Below are positions 18,329 to 28,200 of a stretch of 64,000 nucleotides of DNA, piece after piece. The stretch lies in NCBI RefSeq assembly GCF_018588885.1, contig NZ_JAFFIW010000008.1:124001-188000 (forward strand), read 5' to 3'. A program made the position numbers and the translations under genes. The notes below the pieces were generated by a model. It was given only the letters and a program-made list of their open reading frames with translations. It made no database searches and was not told where the DNA came from. How positions within the stretch are numbered: the first letter of the stretch is position 1; each line of letters begins with the position of its first letter. The stretch comes from Mesorhizobium sp. dw_380. GTDB lineage: Bacteria > Pseudomonadota > Alphaproteobacteria > Rhizobiales > Rhizobiaceae.

Positions 18329-19360
18329 ATGGCCGCGCCCCGGAGCTTTGTCATGTTGGAAATGCATCAAGTGACTGAACATCACCCGAAACTCGGCGAG
18401 TTCGGCTACGCCGGCGACGACCATGTCGTGCCCTTCGAGGTCGGCCCGCTCGACGTGCGCGGCCGCACGGTCCAGCTCGGGCCGATGCTCGACGCCATCC
18501 TCGGCCGCCACGACTATCCCGAGCCGGTCGCCCGCCTGCTGGCGGAAGCTTGTGTGCTGACGGTGCTGCTCGGCACCTCGCTCAAGTTCGAGGGCAAGTT
18601 TATCCTGCAGACCCGCACCGACGGGCCGGTCGACATGCTGGTAGCGGATTTCTCCACGCCCTCGGCACTGCGTGCCTATGCGCGCTTCGATGCGGATCGG
18701 CTCGAGGCTTTGGTCGCGGCCGGCGAAACGTCGCAGCAAACGCTGCTCGGCGGCGGCGTTCTGGCGCTGACCATCGACCAGGGCGCCCACACGCAGCGCT
18801 ATCAAGGCATCGTCCAGCTCGATGGCGAAACGCTGGAAGACGCCGCGCGCACCTATTTCCGCCAGTCGGAACAAATCCCGACGGATATCAGGCTCTCGGT
18901 CGCCAAGCTATTGACGCCGGGCCCCGGCGGCGCGCGCGAGCAGTGGCGTGCCGGCGGCATCCTGGCGCAGTTCCTGCCGCAGTCGCCCGAGCGCATGCGC
19001 ATTCCGGACCTGCATGGCGGCGATGGCGATCCACGCGAGGAGGTCCATGATCCTGCCGACAATTCCTGGCAGGAATTGCTGGCGCTGCTTGGCACGATCG
19101 AGCCGACCGAGCTGATCGATCCGACGATCGGCGCCGAGCGGCTGCTCTATCGGCTGTTCCACGAGCATGGCGTGCGGGTCTTCGGCGGCGTCCCCGTCGC
19201 CGACCAGTGCTCATGCTCGCGCGACAAGATCCGCGGCATCCTCGAGGGCTTCTCCGCGCAGGAGATCAAGGAAAGCACCGAGGATGGCGGCATCCACGTC
19301 GCCTGCGAATTCTGCTCGAAGCAGTATGACTTCGATCCCACAGAATTTGCGGCGCAGTAA
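18329..19360 (+). CDS. hslO: Redox-regulated chaperone Hsp33
   Basis: Holdase activated by oxidation: zinc release and disulphide formation unfold its C-terminal switch. The four zinc cysteines are present as CSCSR and CEFC near the end of the 343-residue protein. The N-terminal domain shows DHVVPFEVGPLDVRGR, and the GGGVLALTIDQG region is intact. The ATG at 18329 follows GAGAGGACGGC; an in-frame TTG at 18302 is less likely. It lies downstream of argF with a 78-base gap. Confidence 0.93.
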   Translation: MAAPRSFVMLEMHQVTEHHPKLGEFGYAGDDHVVPFEVGPLDVRGRTVQLGPMLDAILGRHDYPEPVARLLAEACVLTVLLGTSLKFEGKFILQTRTDGPVDMLVADFSTPSALRAYARFDADRLEALVAAGETSQQTLLGGGVLALTIDQGAHTQRYQGIVQLDGETLEDAARTYFRQSEQIPTDIRLSVAKLLTPGPGGAREQWRAGGILAQFLPQSPERMRIPDLHGGDGDPREEVHDPADNSWQELLALLGTIEPTELIDPTIGAERLLYRLFHEHGVRVFGGVPVADQCSCSRDKIRGILEGFSAQEIKESTEDGGIHVACEFCSKQYDFDPTEFAAQ

Positions 19361-19370
19361 AGTTCCTGCC

Positions 19371-19543
19371 TTCTCCCCGTTTACGGGGAGAAGGTGCCCG
19401 AAGGGCGGATGAGGGGCGGCGCGACTTTTCGATAAATGGCCGCACCTGACTACTCAGACGTTGTCGCGAATGGGAGATAATTTCCTGGGCTCGGCGCCGC
19501 CCCTTGCACTGCCGGGCATTTCTCCCCGTAGAACGGGGAGAAA
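19371..19543. repeat. Two copies of a TTCTCCCCG hairpin repeat between hslO and apaG
   Basis: Copy one is 19371-19392 (TTCTCCCCG, loop TTTA, CGGGGAGAA). Copy two is 19519-19543 (TTTCTCCCCG, loop TAGAA, CGGGGAGAAA). Both are perfect stems of 9 to 10 bp. They fill most of the 187-bp gap between the convergent hslO and apaG genes and could act as terminators in both directions. This is a common type of small palindromic repeat in rhizobia. Confidence 0.8.
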
Positions 19544-19547
19544 GACG

Positions 19548-19940
19548 CTAATTCACCGTCCGCCTTGTCCCCGGCAGATCGAGCGAGAAGGCGGGGATGG
19601 CGATGTCGAAGGTCTCGCCCCGCTTGTTGCGCATCGTGTAGTGCCCGACCATGATCCCCGAAGGCGTCGAAAGCGGGCAGCCTGACGTGTATTGATAGCT
19701 GTCGCCGGGGTTGAGTTCGGGTTGGTCGCCGACGACGCCCGGGCCGCGCACTTCCTCGACCCGGCCAGTGCCGTCGGTGATGTGCCAATAGCGCGACAGA
19801 AGCTGCACGAATTCGTCCGACTGGTTGTCGATCGTTATCTGATAGCCCCAGACATAGCGGTTCTCTGAGGGATCCGAGCGGTCCTCCAGATAGAATGGCC
19901 TGACCTGCACTTCGATGTTGCGCGTAACGGCGCTGTACAT
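19548..19940 (-). CDS. apaG: ApaG protein (DUF525)
   Basis: A 130-residue immunoglobulin-like fold protein of uncertain biochemical role, linked in enteric bacteria to cobalt and magnesium tolerance. Hallmarks are [19 protein letters not shown] near the N-terminus, [18 protein letters not shown], and [16 protein letters not shown]. The ATG at 19940 follows TGGAGCCGCTT. The frame stays open further upstream, but that part has no homology that I recognise. Confidence 0.95.
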   Translation of the reverse strand: MYSAVTRNIEVQVRPFYLEDRSDPSENRYVWGYQITIDNQSDEFVQLLSRYWHITDGTGRVEEVRGPGVVGDQPELNPGDSYQYTSGCPLSTPSGIMVGHYTMRNKRGETFDIAIPAFSLDLPGTRRTVN

Positions 19941-19963
19941 AAGCGGCTCCAAAACAATCTCGA

Positions 19964-20025
19964 GCATGATCCCGAAAAGTGGGAACTGGTTTTCTCGGAC
20001 AAACGGGGTTTGTCCAGAGATCATG
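19964..20025. repeat. GCATGATC...GATCATG palindrome with internal hairpin
   Basis: A rhizobial intergenic palindrome (GCATGATCCCGAAAAGTGGG to GATCATG). It carries an inner inverted repeat, GGACAAAC with GTTTGTCC around GGG, which looks like an added hairpin. It lies in the divergent gap between apaG and the glycosyltransferase gene. Confidence 0.55.
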
Positions 20026-20237
20026 GTCAAACAAACAGAATTTTCGGCGCTCCCGGCGGAGAGGTCAACATGCGCGTCTTGTCGCGCCTGGCCTTGAAAG
20101 GCAGGTGGCGGCAAAGAATGTCATTTAAGTGACACATGACAATGGTGGTGTGCACGAAGCGGGCGACTCGGCGCTCTGTCGAACTGTTGAAAACGGCCAC
20201 GATTGCGGGCCGCCTTTTCTGGAGTGACCAGATTTCG

Positions 20238-21392
20238 ATGGAACTCACTCTTATCGCCGCCTCGCTTTCGACTGGGCTCATCCTCTCAAACGCCGCCAGC
20301 ATTTTGCTTGCCGCTTCACAGCTGAGACGGCGAACCGCAATCGCGCCGCCAACCGGCAAATCGCAGCCGGTGTCGATCGTCATACCATCGCGTGGTGTCG
20401 AGCCGTTCACGCACGAGACACTGGAACGCGCCTTCTTGCTCGACTGGCCGCGCTACGAATTGATCTTCTGCGTCGCCCATGCCGACGATCCGGTGGTTCG
20501 TCTGATCAGACAAGCCATCTCCCGTTTCCCAAAAGTGCCGGCCCGGCTGTTGATCGGTGACGATCGTGTCAGCGCCAATCCCAAGCTCAACAATTGCGTC
20601 AAGGGCTGGGAAGCCGCGCGGCACAATTGGGTCGTCCTGGCAGACTCCAACGTGCTGATGCCCAGGGATTACATTCAGCATTTGATGGCGGCTTGGCGGA
20701 CGCATACCGGCCTCGTCTGCTCGGCACCGATCGGTTCGCGGCCGGAGGGCTTCTGGGCAGAGGTCGAATGCGCCTTCCTCAACACGCTGCAGGCCCGCTG
20801 GCAGTATGCCGGCGAGGCGCTCGGCCTTGGCTTCGCGCAAGGCAAGAGCATGCTGTGGAACAAACCGATGCTGGATGCCAATGGCGGCATCCGCGCGCTG
20901 GCCGCCGAAATCGCCGAGGACGCTGCCGCGACCAAGCTGGTGAACGGCCTCGGCCTGCGCGTCAATCTCGTCGCCGCGCCCTTCGAACAGCCGCTCGGCC
21001 GGCGCACGCTTGGCGAGATCTGGTCGCGCCAGGCGCGCTGGGCGCGCCTGCGCCGCGTCACCTTCCCGCTGTTCTTCGCGCCTGAAATCCTGACTGGCGC
21101 GGTAGTGCCGCTGGTGCTTGCGCTGGCTGCGGCGGCAAGCGCCGGCGTCAGCCTGCCGCTGACGGGGTTTGCCGTACTGGCGGCCTTCTACCTTCCGGAA
21201 TGCGCCCTGGCCTGGTCCCAGGGCTGGTACGTGTCGTGGCGCATGGTCGCGGCCATAATGGCGCGCGACCTGATCCTGCCGGCGATGTGGGCACGCGGCT
21301 GGCTCGGTGGCGCCGTCAACTGGCGCGGCAACGCGATGACCATCGGCACCAAGGCGGCCGACTTGGAAGAGACACCCTCGCGCGCCTGGTAG
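20238..21392 (+). CDS. GT21-type glycosyltransferase (ceramide glucosyltransferase-like)
   Basis: Membrane-bound inverting glycosyltransferase of 384 residues. An N-terminal transmembrane helix (LTLIAASLSTGLILSNAASI) precedes the GT-A domain: VSIVIPSRGVEPF, ADSN for the metal-binding aspartate, EIAEDAAATK for the third aspartate, and the R(Q)xxRW-type motif in RQARWARLRR. Three C-terminal hydrophobic helices follow. The family includes bacterial enzymes that glycosylate ceramide or diacylglycerol. The acceptor here is unknown. The frame is open to 20136, but MELTL at 20238 gives the expected N-terminus. Confidence 0.85.
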   Translation: MELTLIAASLSTGLILSNAASILLAASQLRRRTAIAPPTGKSQPVSIVIPSRGVEPFTHETLERAFLLDWPRYELIFCVAHADDPVVRLIRQAISRFPKVPARLLIGDDRVSANPKLNNCVKGWEAARHNWVVLADSNVLMPRDYIQHLMAAWRTHTGLVCSAPIGSRPEGFWAEVECAFLNTLQARWQYAGEALGLGFAQGKSMLWNKPMLDANGGIRALAAEIAEDAAATKLVNGLGLRVNLVAAPFEQPLGRRTLGEIWSRQARWARLRRVTFPLFFAPEILTGAVVPLVLALAAAASAGVSLPLTGFAVLAAFYLPECALAWSQGWYVSWRMVAAIMARDLILPAMWARGWLGGAVNWRGNAMTIGTKAADLEETPSRAW

Positions 21393-21420
21393 CCCCGCGG
21401 ACGACGCTGCCTGGATGCTC

Positions 21421-22611
21421 CTATTTGGCGGCCTTCAATGCCTGCGCAATATCTTCCAGAAGGTCGTCTGCGTCCTCCAGGCCAACCGACAGCCTCAGCG
21501 TACCCGGCCCGATGCCGAGTTCGGCGCGCGCCTCGTCGCTCAAATTCTTATGCGTCGTCGTCGCCGGATGCGTGATCAGGCTCTTGGCGTCGCCGAGATT
21601 GTTCGAGATCAACACGATGTCGAGCGCGTTCTGCAAGGCGAAGGCCGCCTGCTTGCCGCCCTTGACGTCGAGGCAGATCAGCGTCGAGCCGCCGGACATC
21701 TGCTTCCTGACGATATCAGCCTGCGGGTGGTCGGCGCGGCCGGGATAGATGACGCGGGCGATCTGCGGCTGCTCGGCCAGGAAATCGGCGATCTTGCCAG
21801 CACTTTCCGTCTGCTGGCGCACGCGCAGCGGCAGCGTCTCCAGGCCCTTCAGCAGCGTCCAGGCATTGAACGGCGACAGGCTGGGGCCGGTGTGGCGGAA
21901 ATAGTCGTGCAGGTTCTCGTCGATCCACTTCTTGTCGGACAGGATGACACCGCCGAGACAGCGCCCCTGGCCATCGATGTGTTTGGTCGCCGAATAGACG
22001 ACGATATGGGCACCGAGCTGCAACGGCTTCTGTTGCAAAGGCGTGGCAAAGACATTGTCGACGACAAGCCGCGCGCCGATCGAATTGGCGAGCAATGCGA
22101 CGGCGGTGATGTCGACCACTTCCAGCGTCGGATTGGTCGGGCTTTCCAGGAAGAACAGCTTGGTGTTGGGCCTGACCGCCTTTTCCCAATTGGCGATGTC
22201 GGTGCCGTCGACCAGGGTCGCCTCGATGCCGTAGCGCGGCGCCAGCGTCTCGACCACCCAGCGGCAGGAGCCGAACAGTGCGCGTGCCGCCACGATATGA
22301 TCGCCGGCCTTGACGCTGCACAGCAATGCCGCGGTCACCGCCGCCATGCCTGACGCCGTTGCGCGGGCGTCCTCGGCGCCTTCCAGCGCGCACATGCGCT
22401 TTTCGAACATGTCGACGGTGGGGTTGGCGTACCGCGAATAGATGAAGCCGGGTTCCTCGCCCTTGAAACGGGCCTCGGCAGCCTGCGCCGTTTGATAGAC
22501 ATAACCCTGGGTCAGGTACATCGCCTCGGAGGTCTCACCGAAGCCGGAACGCAGGGTCCCGCCATGCACGAGTGCCGTTTGAGGCTTCCAGTTGCGCTTG
22601 TTGCTGCTCAT
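21421..22611 (-). CDS. metZ: O-succinylhomoserine sulfhydrylase
   Basis: PLP enzyme of methionine biosynthesis that makes homocysteine from O-succinylhomoserine and sulfide. The 396-residue Cys/Met-metabolism-family sequence shows YSRYANPTVDMFEKR, ASGMAAVTAA, the DNVFATPLQQKPL aspartate region and the PLP lysine in YSATKHIDGQGR. The start is MSSNKRNWKP at 22611. A SAM-II riboswitch and terminator lie in its 5' leader, so expression falls when S-adenosylmethionine is plentiful. This regulatory arrangement supports the MetZ assignment over cystathionine gamma-synthase. Confidence 0.94.
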   Translation of the reverse strand: MSSNKRNWKPQTALVHGGTLRSGFGETSEAMYLTQGYVYQTAQAAEARFKGEEPGFIYSRYANPTVDMFEKRMCALEGAEDARATASGMAAVTAALLCSVKAGDHIVAARALFGSCRWVVETLAPRYGIEATLVDGTDIANWEKAVRPNTKLFFLESPTNPTLEVVDITAVALLANSIGARLVVDNVFATPLQQKPLQLGAHIVVYSATKHIDGQGRCLGGVILSDKKWIDENLHDYFRHTGPSLSPFNAWTLLKGLETLPLRVRQQTESAGKIADFLAEQPQIARVIYPGRADHPQADIVRKQMSGGSTLICLDVKGGKQAAFALQNALDIVLISNNLGDAKSLITHPATTTHKNLSDEARAELGIGPGTLRLSVGLEDADDLLEDIAQALKAAK

Positions 22612-22629
22612 CGCTCTTGTTCCAGACAC

Positions 22630-22660
22630 AAAAAAACCGGCCGCGAAAGTCGCAACCGGT
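22630..22660 (-). terminator. Intrinsic terminator of the metZ leader
   Basis: On the minus strand a 10-bp stem (ACCGGTTGCG, loop of five, CGCGGCCGGT, with two G-U pairs) is followed by a run of Ts (As at 22630-22636 on the plus strand). It lies between the SAM-II aptamer and the metZ start, as expected for control by premature termination. Confidence 0.85.
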
Positions 22661-22686
22661 CCATACGGCCTTGCGGCCCGACGGTC

Positions 22687-22750
22687 CTTTAGCGACTTGT
22701 TTAACGTGGCTGCAAGCCGACCGGCCAAATCACCACGGGATAACGACCCT
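22687..22750 (-). promoter_or_regulatory. SAM-II riboswitch
   Basis: The leader contains the conserved elements of the alphaproteobacterial SAM-II (metA) aptamer in order: CGTGGTGATTTGG, a short stem-loop CCGGTCGGC, CTTGCAGCCACG and TAAACAAGTCGCTAAAG. These form the H-type pseudoknot that binds S-adenosylmethionine. It precedes a terminator and metZ, the typical context. Identification is by motif and position. Confidence 0.93.
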
Positions 22751-22884
22751 TTAGACCCGCGCCATGCTTGCGTCAATTGCCGGCTTCATTAAGAGGTTTG
22801 TACCAAGCAGGTTCCGCAAAAATGTTCCACGCTTTTGCGGCGAGAACCTGCGATATTAGTATAGCCCGGCCCAGGAGCGGAGCT

Positions 22885-23979
22885 TTGCGGCAGACAGGCA
22901 TCCTTCCCGATCAGGACATCTCGGCGCTGTTCCAGTCTGGCGCGCTGAAGTCGCCGCGCGCGCTCGATGCCGACCAGATCCAGCCGGCCAGCCTCGATCT
23001 GAGGCTCGGCGAGAAAGCCTGGCGGGTACGTGCCTCCTTTCTGCCTGGCCCCAACCACAAAGTGTCGGAAAAGCTCGACCGGCTAAAGCTGCACGAGATC
23101 AATCTGGCCGACGGGGCGGTGCTGGAAACCGGCTGCGTCTACATCGTGCCGCTGCTCGAAAGCCTGGCCCTGCCGTCCAATATTTCCGCCTCGGCCAACC
23201 CGAAGAGCTCGACCGGCCGGCTGGACATCTTCACCCGCGTCATGACCGACCGCGGCCACGAGTTCGACAAGATCGCCGCCGGCTATCAAGGGCCGCTCTA
23301 TCTGGAAGTCAGCCCGCGTACCTTCCCGATCGTCGCGCGCACCGGCTCGCGCCTGTCGCAGATACGTTTCCGCACCGGCAATGCGCTGCTCTCGGAAGCC
23401 GCATTGCACGAATTGCACCGTGCCGAGACGCTGGTCGCCACCGAACCGCCCAATATTTCCGGTGGCGGCATCGCGCTGTCGATCGATCTCAATGGCGACA
23501 AGGACGGGCTGGTTGGCTATCGCGGCAAGCATCACACCGGCCTCGTCGATGTCGACAAGCGTGCCGCGCAGGATGTCGTCGACTTCTGGGAGCCGATCCA
23601 CAAGAGCGGCGCCGGCGAACTGGTGCTCGATCCCGACGAATTCTACATCCTCGTCAGCCAGGAGGCGGTGCATGTGCCGCCGCTCTATGCCGCCGAAATG
23701 ACGCCGTTCGATCCGCTGGTCGGCGAATTCCGCGTCCATTATGCCGGCTTCTTCGATCCCGGCTTCGGCCATTCGGCGGCCGGCGGCACCGGCAGCCGGG
23801 CCGTGCTCGAAGTGCGCAGCCACGAAGTGCCGTTCATCCTCGACCATGGCCAGATCGTCGGCCGGCTGGTCTACGAGCACATGCTGAAGCGTCCGCAGGC
23901 GCTCTACGGCACCGATCTCGGCTCCAACTACCAGGCCCAAGGCCTGAAGCTGTCGAAGCATTTCCGCGCCGCGCGCTGA
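22885..23979 (+). CDS. dcd: 2'-deoxycytidine 5'-triphosphate deaminase (double-domain)
   Basis: Deaminates dCTP to dUTP for thymidylate synthesis. The roughly 364-residue protein is about twice the length of classic Dcd and appears to hold two dUTPase/Dcd-fold halves: IQPASLDLRLGEKAWRVRAS with ASANPKSSTGRLDIFTR in the first, and a second half near FRVHYAGFFDPGFGH and AVLEVRSHEVPF. The start is uncertain: TTG at 22885 follows GGAGCGGAGC, while ATG at 22822 would add 21 residues. It is divergent from metZ, and the metZ leader lies in the shared gap. Confidence 0.85.
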   Translation: MRQTGILPDQDISALFQSGALKSPRALDADQIQPASLDLRLGEKAWRVRASFLPGPNHKVSEKLDRLKLHEINLADGAVLETGCVYIVPLLESLALPSNISASANPKSSTGRLDIFTRVMTDRGHEFDKIAAGYQGPLYLEVSPRTFPIVARTGSRLSQIRFRTGNALLSEAALHELHRAETLVATEPPNISGGGIALSIDLNGDKDGLVGYRGKHHTGLVDVDKRAAQDVVDFWEPIHKSGAGELVLDPDEFYILVSQEAVHVPPLYAAEMTPFDPLVGEFRVHYAGFFDPGFGHSAAGGTGSRAVLEVRSHEVPFILDHGQIVGRLVYEHMLKRPQALYGTDLGSNYQAQGLKLSKHFRAAR

Positions 23980-23996
23980 AGCCGAAGCTGCTGATT

Positions 23997-24012
23997 TCCC
24001 CCACAAGGGGGA
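23997..24012. terminator. Short hairpin between dcd and gguC
   Basis: TCCCCC and GGGGGA form a 6-bp stem with loop ACAA between the convergent dcd and gguC genes. There is no T-run, so termination is only suggested by location. Confidence 0.4.
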
Positions 24013-24022
24013 GATCATGCTT

Positions 24023-25015
24023 TCACAGCGCCTTAACCGCCACTTTTACCGGCTTTTCAATCTCGAGCGGGTTGCGCAGCGGCAGGCCGAAATCTGCGGC
24101 TTCGATCTCGAACACATCTCCTGCCTCGGTCTTGATGCCGTCGGCGAAGGACAGTGTCGCGGTGCCGAACATATGCACGTGCACGTCGCCCGGCTGGCGG
24201 AATGCCGAATATTTGAAATGATGGTGTTCAAGATTGGTGATGGTGTGCGACATGTTCGCTTCGCCCGACAGGAACGGCTTTTCCCACAGCGTCTCGCCGT
24301 CGCGCACGATGCGCGATGTGCCGCGGATGTCGGCCGGCAGGTCGCCGATCAGGATCTCCGGTCCGAACGAGGCATTGCGCAGCTTGGAATGGGCGAGGAA
24401 GAGATAGTTGACGCGCTCGGTCACATGGTCGGAAAACTCGTTAGACAGCGTGAAGCCGACGCGGAAGGGGGCCCCGTCATCGCCGATGACATAGATGCCG
24501 GCGATCTCGGGTTCCTCGCCGGCGTCCTTGGCGAAGGCTGGTGACAGGAGTGCGGCGCCCGGCGCCACGGCCATCGTGCCGTTGCCCTTGTAGAACCATT
24601 CCGGCTGCACGCCGATCTGGCCCTTGGCGGGCTTGCCGCCCTCCAGTCCCATGCGGAACATCTTCATGGAATCGGTGAGTTGCTCCTCGCCGTCGGCGCT
24701 GAGCTTCTTGTGCATGGAATCGCGCGTCGCTGCCGAGCCGAGATGCGTCAGTCCGGTGCCGGTGAGATGCAGATGCGCCGGATCGGGATGGTTGATCGGC
24801 GACAACAGCCGTCCTTTCTTGTAGGCCGCGTCGAGATCGACCGTCTCGCCGAGCCCCTTGCGCTCGATCAGGGTCGCAAGGCCGACGCCGGTGCGGGCAG
24901 CCTCCATGGCCAGCGAATAGACGCTGCGCGCCCCATTGATGATCCGGGTCTTGCCGCCGCTGCGGGCAACGACACGGATGGTCTCGGCGTCGTCGAGAAT
25001 CTGCGAGATCAGCAT
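24023..25015 (-). CDS. gguC: GguC / AraD1-type fumarylacetoacetate-hydrolase-fold protein
   Basis: A 330-residue protein of the GguC/AraD1 family, related in fold to fumarylacetoacetate hydrolase. Family members include an L-2-keto-3-deoxyarabonate dehydratase, and gguC is the last gene of the Agrobacterium chvE-gguABC operon. Visible features are SPINHPDPAHLHLTGTGLTHLG, QPEWFYKGNG, the acidic EPEIAGIYVI and GDVHVHMFGTATLSF. A 270-bp gap with a palindromic repeat separates it from gguB. It probably acts on a sugar acid from sugars imported by ChvE/GguAB, which is inferred from context. Confidence 0.9.
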   Translation of the reverse strand: MLISQILDDAETIRVVARSGGKTRIINGARSVYSLAMEAARTGVGLATLIERKGLGETVDLDAAYKKGRLLSPINHPDPAHLHLTGTGLTHLGSAATRDSMHKKLSADGEEQLTDSMKMFRMGLEGGKPAKGQIGVQPEWFYKGNGTMAVAPGAALLSPAFAKDAGEEPEIAGIYVIGDDGAPFRVGFTLSNEFSDHVTERVNYLFLAHSKLRNASFGPEILIGDLPADIRGTSRIVRDGETLWEKPFLSGEANMSHTITNLEHHHFKYSAFRQPGDVHVHMFGTATLSFADGIKTEAGDVFEIEAADFGLPLRNPLEIEKPVKVAVKAL

Positions 25016-25237
25016 GATCAATCCTCTCTCATGTGTCTTGGCTCGGCCGCCGGCTAGGCAAACCCTCCCAAGCGCGGCCGGGACGTTGTCCATGCCACGG
25101 GTGAAATTCTCCGTTCGGATTGCGCTCGCGGGGCCCGGTTCCTTGGGGGGTTGCCGGCAGCACCGCGATGTGACCCGTATGCCTTCCTTGTTGCCTCGCC
25201 GGAGCGGTTCGACCCGCTCCCAGCATTTTATTTCTAC

Positions 25238-25281
25238 GCAATTCCTGTGGGAAAACCGCGATGCACTTTTCCTGGAATTGC
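25238..25281. repeat. 44-bp dispersed palindromic repeat, copy 2
   Basis: The reverse complement matches 10694-10737 over its whole 44 bases, apart from the centre and two single positions. It lies five bases downstream of the gguB stop and before gguC. As an mRNA hairpin it could reduce gguC expression relative to gguAB. Confidence 0.8.
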
Positions 25282-25285
25282 CCTG

Positions 25286-26572
25286 TCAGGCCTTGTTCTT
25301 GTTGTAGACGTCGAAGATCACGGCGCCGAGCAAAACCAGGCCTTTGACCACCTGTTGCCAGTCGACATTGACGCCCATGATCGACATGCCGTTGTTCATC
25401 ACGCCCATGATGAAGCCGCCAACCACTGCGCCAATGACCTGGCCGACGCCGCCCATGGCCGAGGCGCCGCCGATGAAGACGGCGGCGATGACATCGAGTT
25501 CGCTGCCCAGACCCGCCGCCGGCACCGCCTGACCCAGACGAGCCGCGATGATCAGGCCGCCCAGCGCCGACAGCACGCCCATATTGATGAACACCATCAG
25601 CGTCAGCCGCTCGGTGTTGATGCCCGACAGTTGCGCCGCCTTGGGATTGCCGCCCATCGCGTAGATGCGGCGGCCGATGGTCATGCGCTTGGTGACAAAG
25701 ACGAACAACGAGATCAGCACGCCCATGACGAGCAGCACCACCGGCAGGCCCCTGTAGCTAGCGAACTCATAGACCAGGAACAGTGCCAGCGCGCTGGCGA
25801 CCAGCGTCTTGATGACGAACAGGGGGAAGGGCTCGGCCTCATAGCCGTGGCGTTCGCGCTTGCGTCGCGTCCTCACCCCGAAATAGGCATAGGCCAGCAC
25901 GGCGATGAGGCCGAGCACGATCGTTGTCATATGGAGTGTCAGGCCGCTGCCTATGATCGTCTTGCCGGCGGCATTCACCGTTGGCGGGATCAGCGTCAGC
26001 GGGCCGATAACGTCCGGTATGAAGCCGGAGCTGAGCGCCTTGAAGTCGTCCGGAAGTGGCCCCACCGAGGATCCGCCGCCCAGCAGCGCCTGGCAGATGC
26101 CGCGGAAGATCAGCATGCCCGCCAGCGTCACGATAAAGCTCGGTATTCGATGATAGGCGATCCAATAGCCTTGCGCCGCGCCGATCAGGCCGCCCACGAT
26201 CAGGCAGACGATCGAAACCACCAGCGGATTGCTGAGCGGTCCGAGCTGCCAGATGACCATCATGTTTGCCGCCAGCGCGCCGATGAAACCGGCGACCGAT
26301 CCGACGCTGAGGTCGATATAGCCGGAAACGATGACCAGCAGCATGCCGAGCGCCATCACGATGATGAACGAGTTCTGCTGCACCAGGTTGCTGAGGTTAA
26401 CCGGCTTGAACAGCGTTCCCGACGTAGTGAACTGGAAGAACAGCATGATGACGATCAGCGCGATAATCAGACCGTATTCGCGCAGGTTCGTCGTCAGCGC
26501 CGAGACGGCGATGCGTGGACGCTGTTCTTCGGCGACGGTACCCTGCGGGGCGGGGGCAATCTCGGTGCTCAT
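25286..26572 (-). CDS. gguB: Sugar ABC transporter permease GguB
   Basis: Inner-membrane permease of the ribose/xylose class, 428 residues with about ten or more transmembrane helices. Typical segments are [20 protein letters not shown] (the EAA-like permease motif region), [16 protein letters not shown] and [20 protein letters not shown]. Its ATG overlaps the gguA stop by four bases (ATGA), so the two are translationally coupled. It forms the channel for the ATPase GguA and binding protein ChvE. Confidence 0.94.
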   Translation of the reverse strand: MSTEIAPAPQGTVAEEQRPRIAVSALTTNLREYGLIIALIVIMLFFQFTTSGTLFKPVNLSNLVQQNSFIIVMALGMLLVIVSGYIDLSVGSVAGFIGALAANMMVIWQLGPLSNPLVVSIVCLIVGGLIGAAQGYWIAYHRIPSFIVTLAGMLIFRGICQALLGGGSSVGPLPDDFKALSSGFIPDVIGPLTLIPPTVNAAGKTIIGSGLTLHMTTIVLGLIAVLAYAYFGVRTRRKRERHGYEAEPFPLFVIKTLVASALALFLVYEFASYRGLPVVLLVMGVLISLFVFVTKRMTIGRRIYAMGGNPKAAQLSGINTERLTLMVFINMGVLSALGGLIIAARLGQAVPAAGLGSELDVIAAVFIGGASAMGGVGQVIGAVVGGFIMGVMNNGMSIMGVNVDWQQVVKGLVLLGAVIFDVYNKNKA

Positions 26573-28101
26573 GCTGCTTTTCCTTCTCCCCGGACGATGG
26601 CGCGCATTATTTTTTCCTGGCTTGCGTCCGCCGCGGGCATTTCGCCCACCATGCGTCCTTCGTTCATGACGTAGATGCGGTCGGTGATGCCAAGCAATTC
26701 CGGCATTTCCGACGAGATGACCACGATCGCCTTACCTTCGGCGGCGAGCCGGGCGATGATCGTATAGATTTCGTACTTGGCGCCGACATCGATGCCGCGC
26801 GTCGGCTCGTCGAGGATCAGCACTTCCGGGTCAGCGAACAGCCATTTCGACAGCACCACCTTCTGCTGGTTGCCGCCGGAAAGATTGCCGGTCATCTGAT
26901 AGACGCTCGAAGCGCGGATATTGGTCTTCTTGCGATAATCGTTTGCGACGCTGAGCTCGCGCAGGTCGTCGATCACGCTATGGCGCGACACGCCGCCGAG
27001 ATTGGCCAGCGTGATGTTGTGCTTGATATGGTCGATGAGGTTGAGGCCGTAGGTCTTCCGATCCTCGGTGACATAGGCGATTCCGTGTTCGACCGCCTTG
27101 CTCACCGAGGAGACATCGACCTGTTTGCCTTTGAACAGCACTTCGCCGGTGATGTGACGGCCATAGGAGCGGCCGAACAGACTCATGGCGAATTCGGTGC
27201 GGCCGGCACCCATCAGCCCGGCAATGCCGACGACCTCGCCCTTGCGCACGTTGAGATCGATGCCCTTGATCACCTGCCGTTCTGCATGGATCGGGTGGTA
27301 GACCGACCAGTTCTTCACTTCGAACACAACCTCGCCGATGTCAGGCTCGCGCGGCGGATAGCGGTCGTCGAGCGAACGGCCGACCATCGAGGTGATGATG
27401 CGGTCTTCGGAAATGTCCTTCTTGACCAACGTCTCAATGGTCCGACCGTCGCGGATGACAGTGACCTTGTCGGCGACCCGGTTCACCTCATTGAGCTTGT
27501 GCGAGATCAGGATCGAGGTCATGCCTTGGCGTTTGAATTCGAGCAGCAGGTCGAGCAACGCTTGGCTGTCTTTTTCGCTGAGCGACGCGGTCGGCTCGTC
27601 GAGGATCAGCAGCTTGACTTCCTTGCTCAGCGCCTTTGCGATCTCGACCAGTTGCTGCTTGCCAACGCCGATATTGGTGATCAGCGTCTTGGGATCCTCC
27701 TTGAGGCCAACTTTCTTCAACAGCGCGCCGGTGCGCGCCTCGTTGGCGTTCCAGTCGATGACGCCGAATTTCGCGTTTTCATTGCCGAGGAAGATGTTTT
27801 CGGCGATCGACAGCATCGGCACGAGCGCAAGCTCCTGGTGGATGATAACGATGCCCTTGTGTTCGCTGTCGTGGATGCCCTTGAAGTGGCATTCCTGGTC
27901 CTGAAAAATGATCTGGCCGTCATAGGTGCCTGAGGGATAGACGCCTGACAGCACCTTCATCAGCGTCGACTTGCCGGCCCCGTTCTCGCCGACCACGGCA
28001 TGGATCTCGCCTTCCTCCACGCTGAGGTTGACGTTCGACAGCGCCTTCACGCCGGGAAACGTCTTGGTGATGTCGCGCATCTCCAAAATCGTCGAGGTCA
28101 T
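26569..28101 (-). CDS. gguA: Sugar ABC transporter ATPase GguA
   Basis: A 510-residue double-ABC ATPase of the MglA/XylG type. The first domain has Walker [13 protein letters not shown], signature [13 protein letters not shown] and Walker [13 protein letters not shown]. The second has a degenerate Walker A ([12 protein letters not shown]), signature [15 protein letters not shown] and Walker [13 protein letters not shown]. This asymmetry is normal for the family. It powers uptake with GguB and ChvE and lies 99 bases downstream of chvE, separated by a strong hairpin. Confidence 0.95.
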   Translation of the reverse strand: MTSTILEMRDITKTFPGVKALSNVNLSVEEGEIHAVVGENGAGKSTLMKVLSGVYPSGTYDGQIIFQDQECHFKGIHDSEHKGIVIIHQELALVPMLSIAENIFLGNENAKFGVIDWNANEARTGALLKKVGLKEDPKTLITNIGVGKQQLVEIAKALSKEVKLLILDEPTASLSEKDSQALLDLLLEFKRQGMTSILISHKLNEVNRVADKVTVIRDGRTIETLVKKDISEDRIITSMVGRSLDDRYPPREPDIGEVVFEVKNWSVYHPIHAERQVIKGIDLNVRKGEVVGIAGLMGAGRTEFAMSLFGRSYGRHITGEVLFKGKQVDVSSVSKAVEHGIAYVTEDRKTYGLNLIDHIKHNITLANLGGVSRHSVIDDLRELSVANDYRKKTNIRASSVYQMTGNLSGGNQQKVVLSKWLFADPEVLILDEPTRGIDVGAKYEIYTIIARLAAEGKAIVVISSEMPELLGITDRIYVMNEGRMVGEMPAADASQEKIMRAIVRGEGKAA

Positions 28102-28157
28102 GGGCAGTAATTCTCCTGCGAGGTCCGCAACAATACCGGGGTCGCTGGTGAACGAAA

Positions 28158-28184
28158 AGGGGCCCTGCGTTGCGCAGGACCCCT
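28158..28184 (-). terminator. Strong hairpin between chvE and gguA
   Basis: On the minus strand AGGGGTCCTGCG, loop CAA and CGCAGGGCCCCT pair over 12 bp with one G-U pair, followed by TTTT. It lies just after the chvE stop. Such hairpins after binding-protein genes usually end part of the transcripts and protect the rest, giving more binding protein than membrane components. Confidence 0.85.
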
Positions 28185-28200
28185 GGCTTTGCGACCGAAA

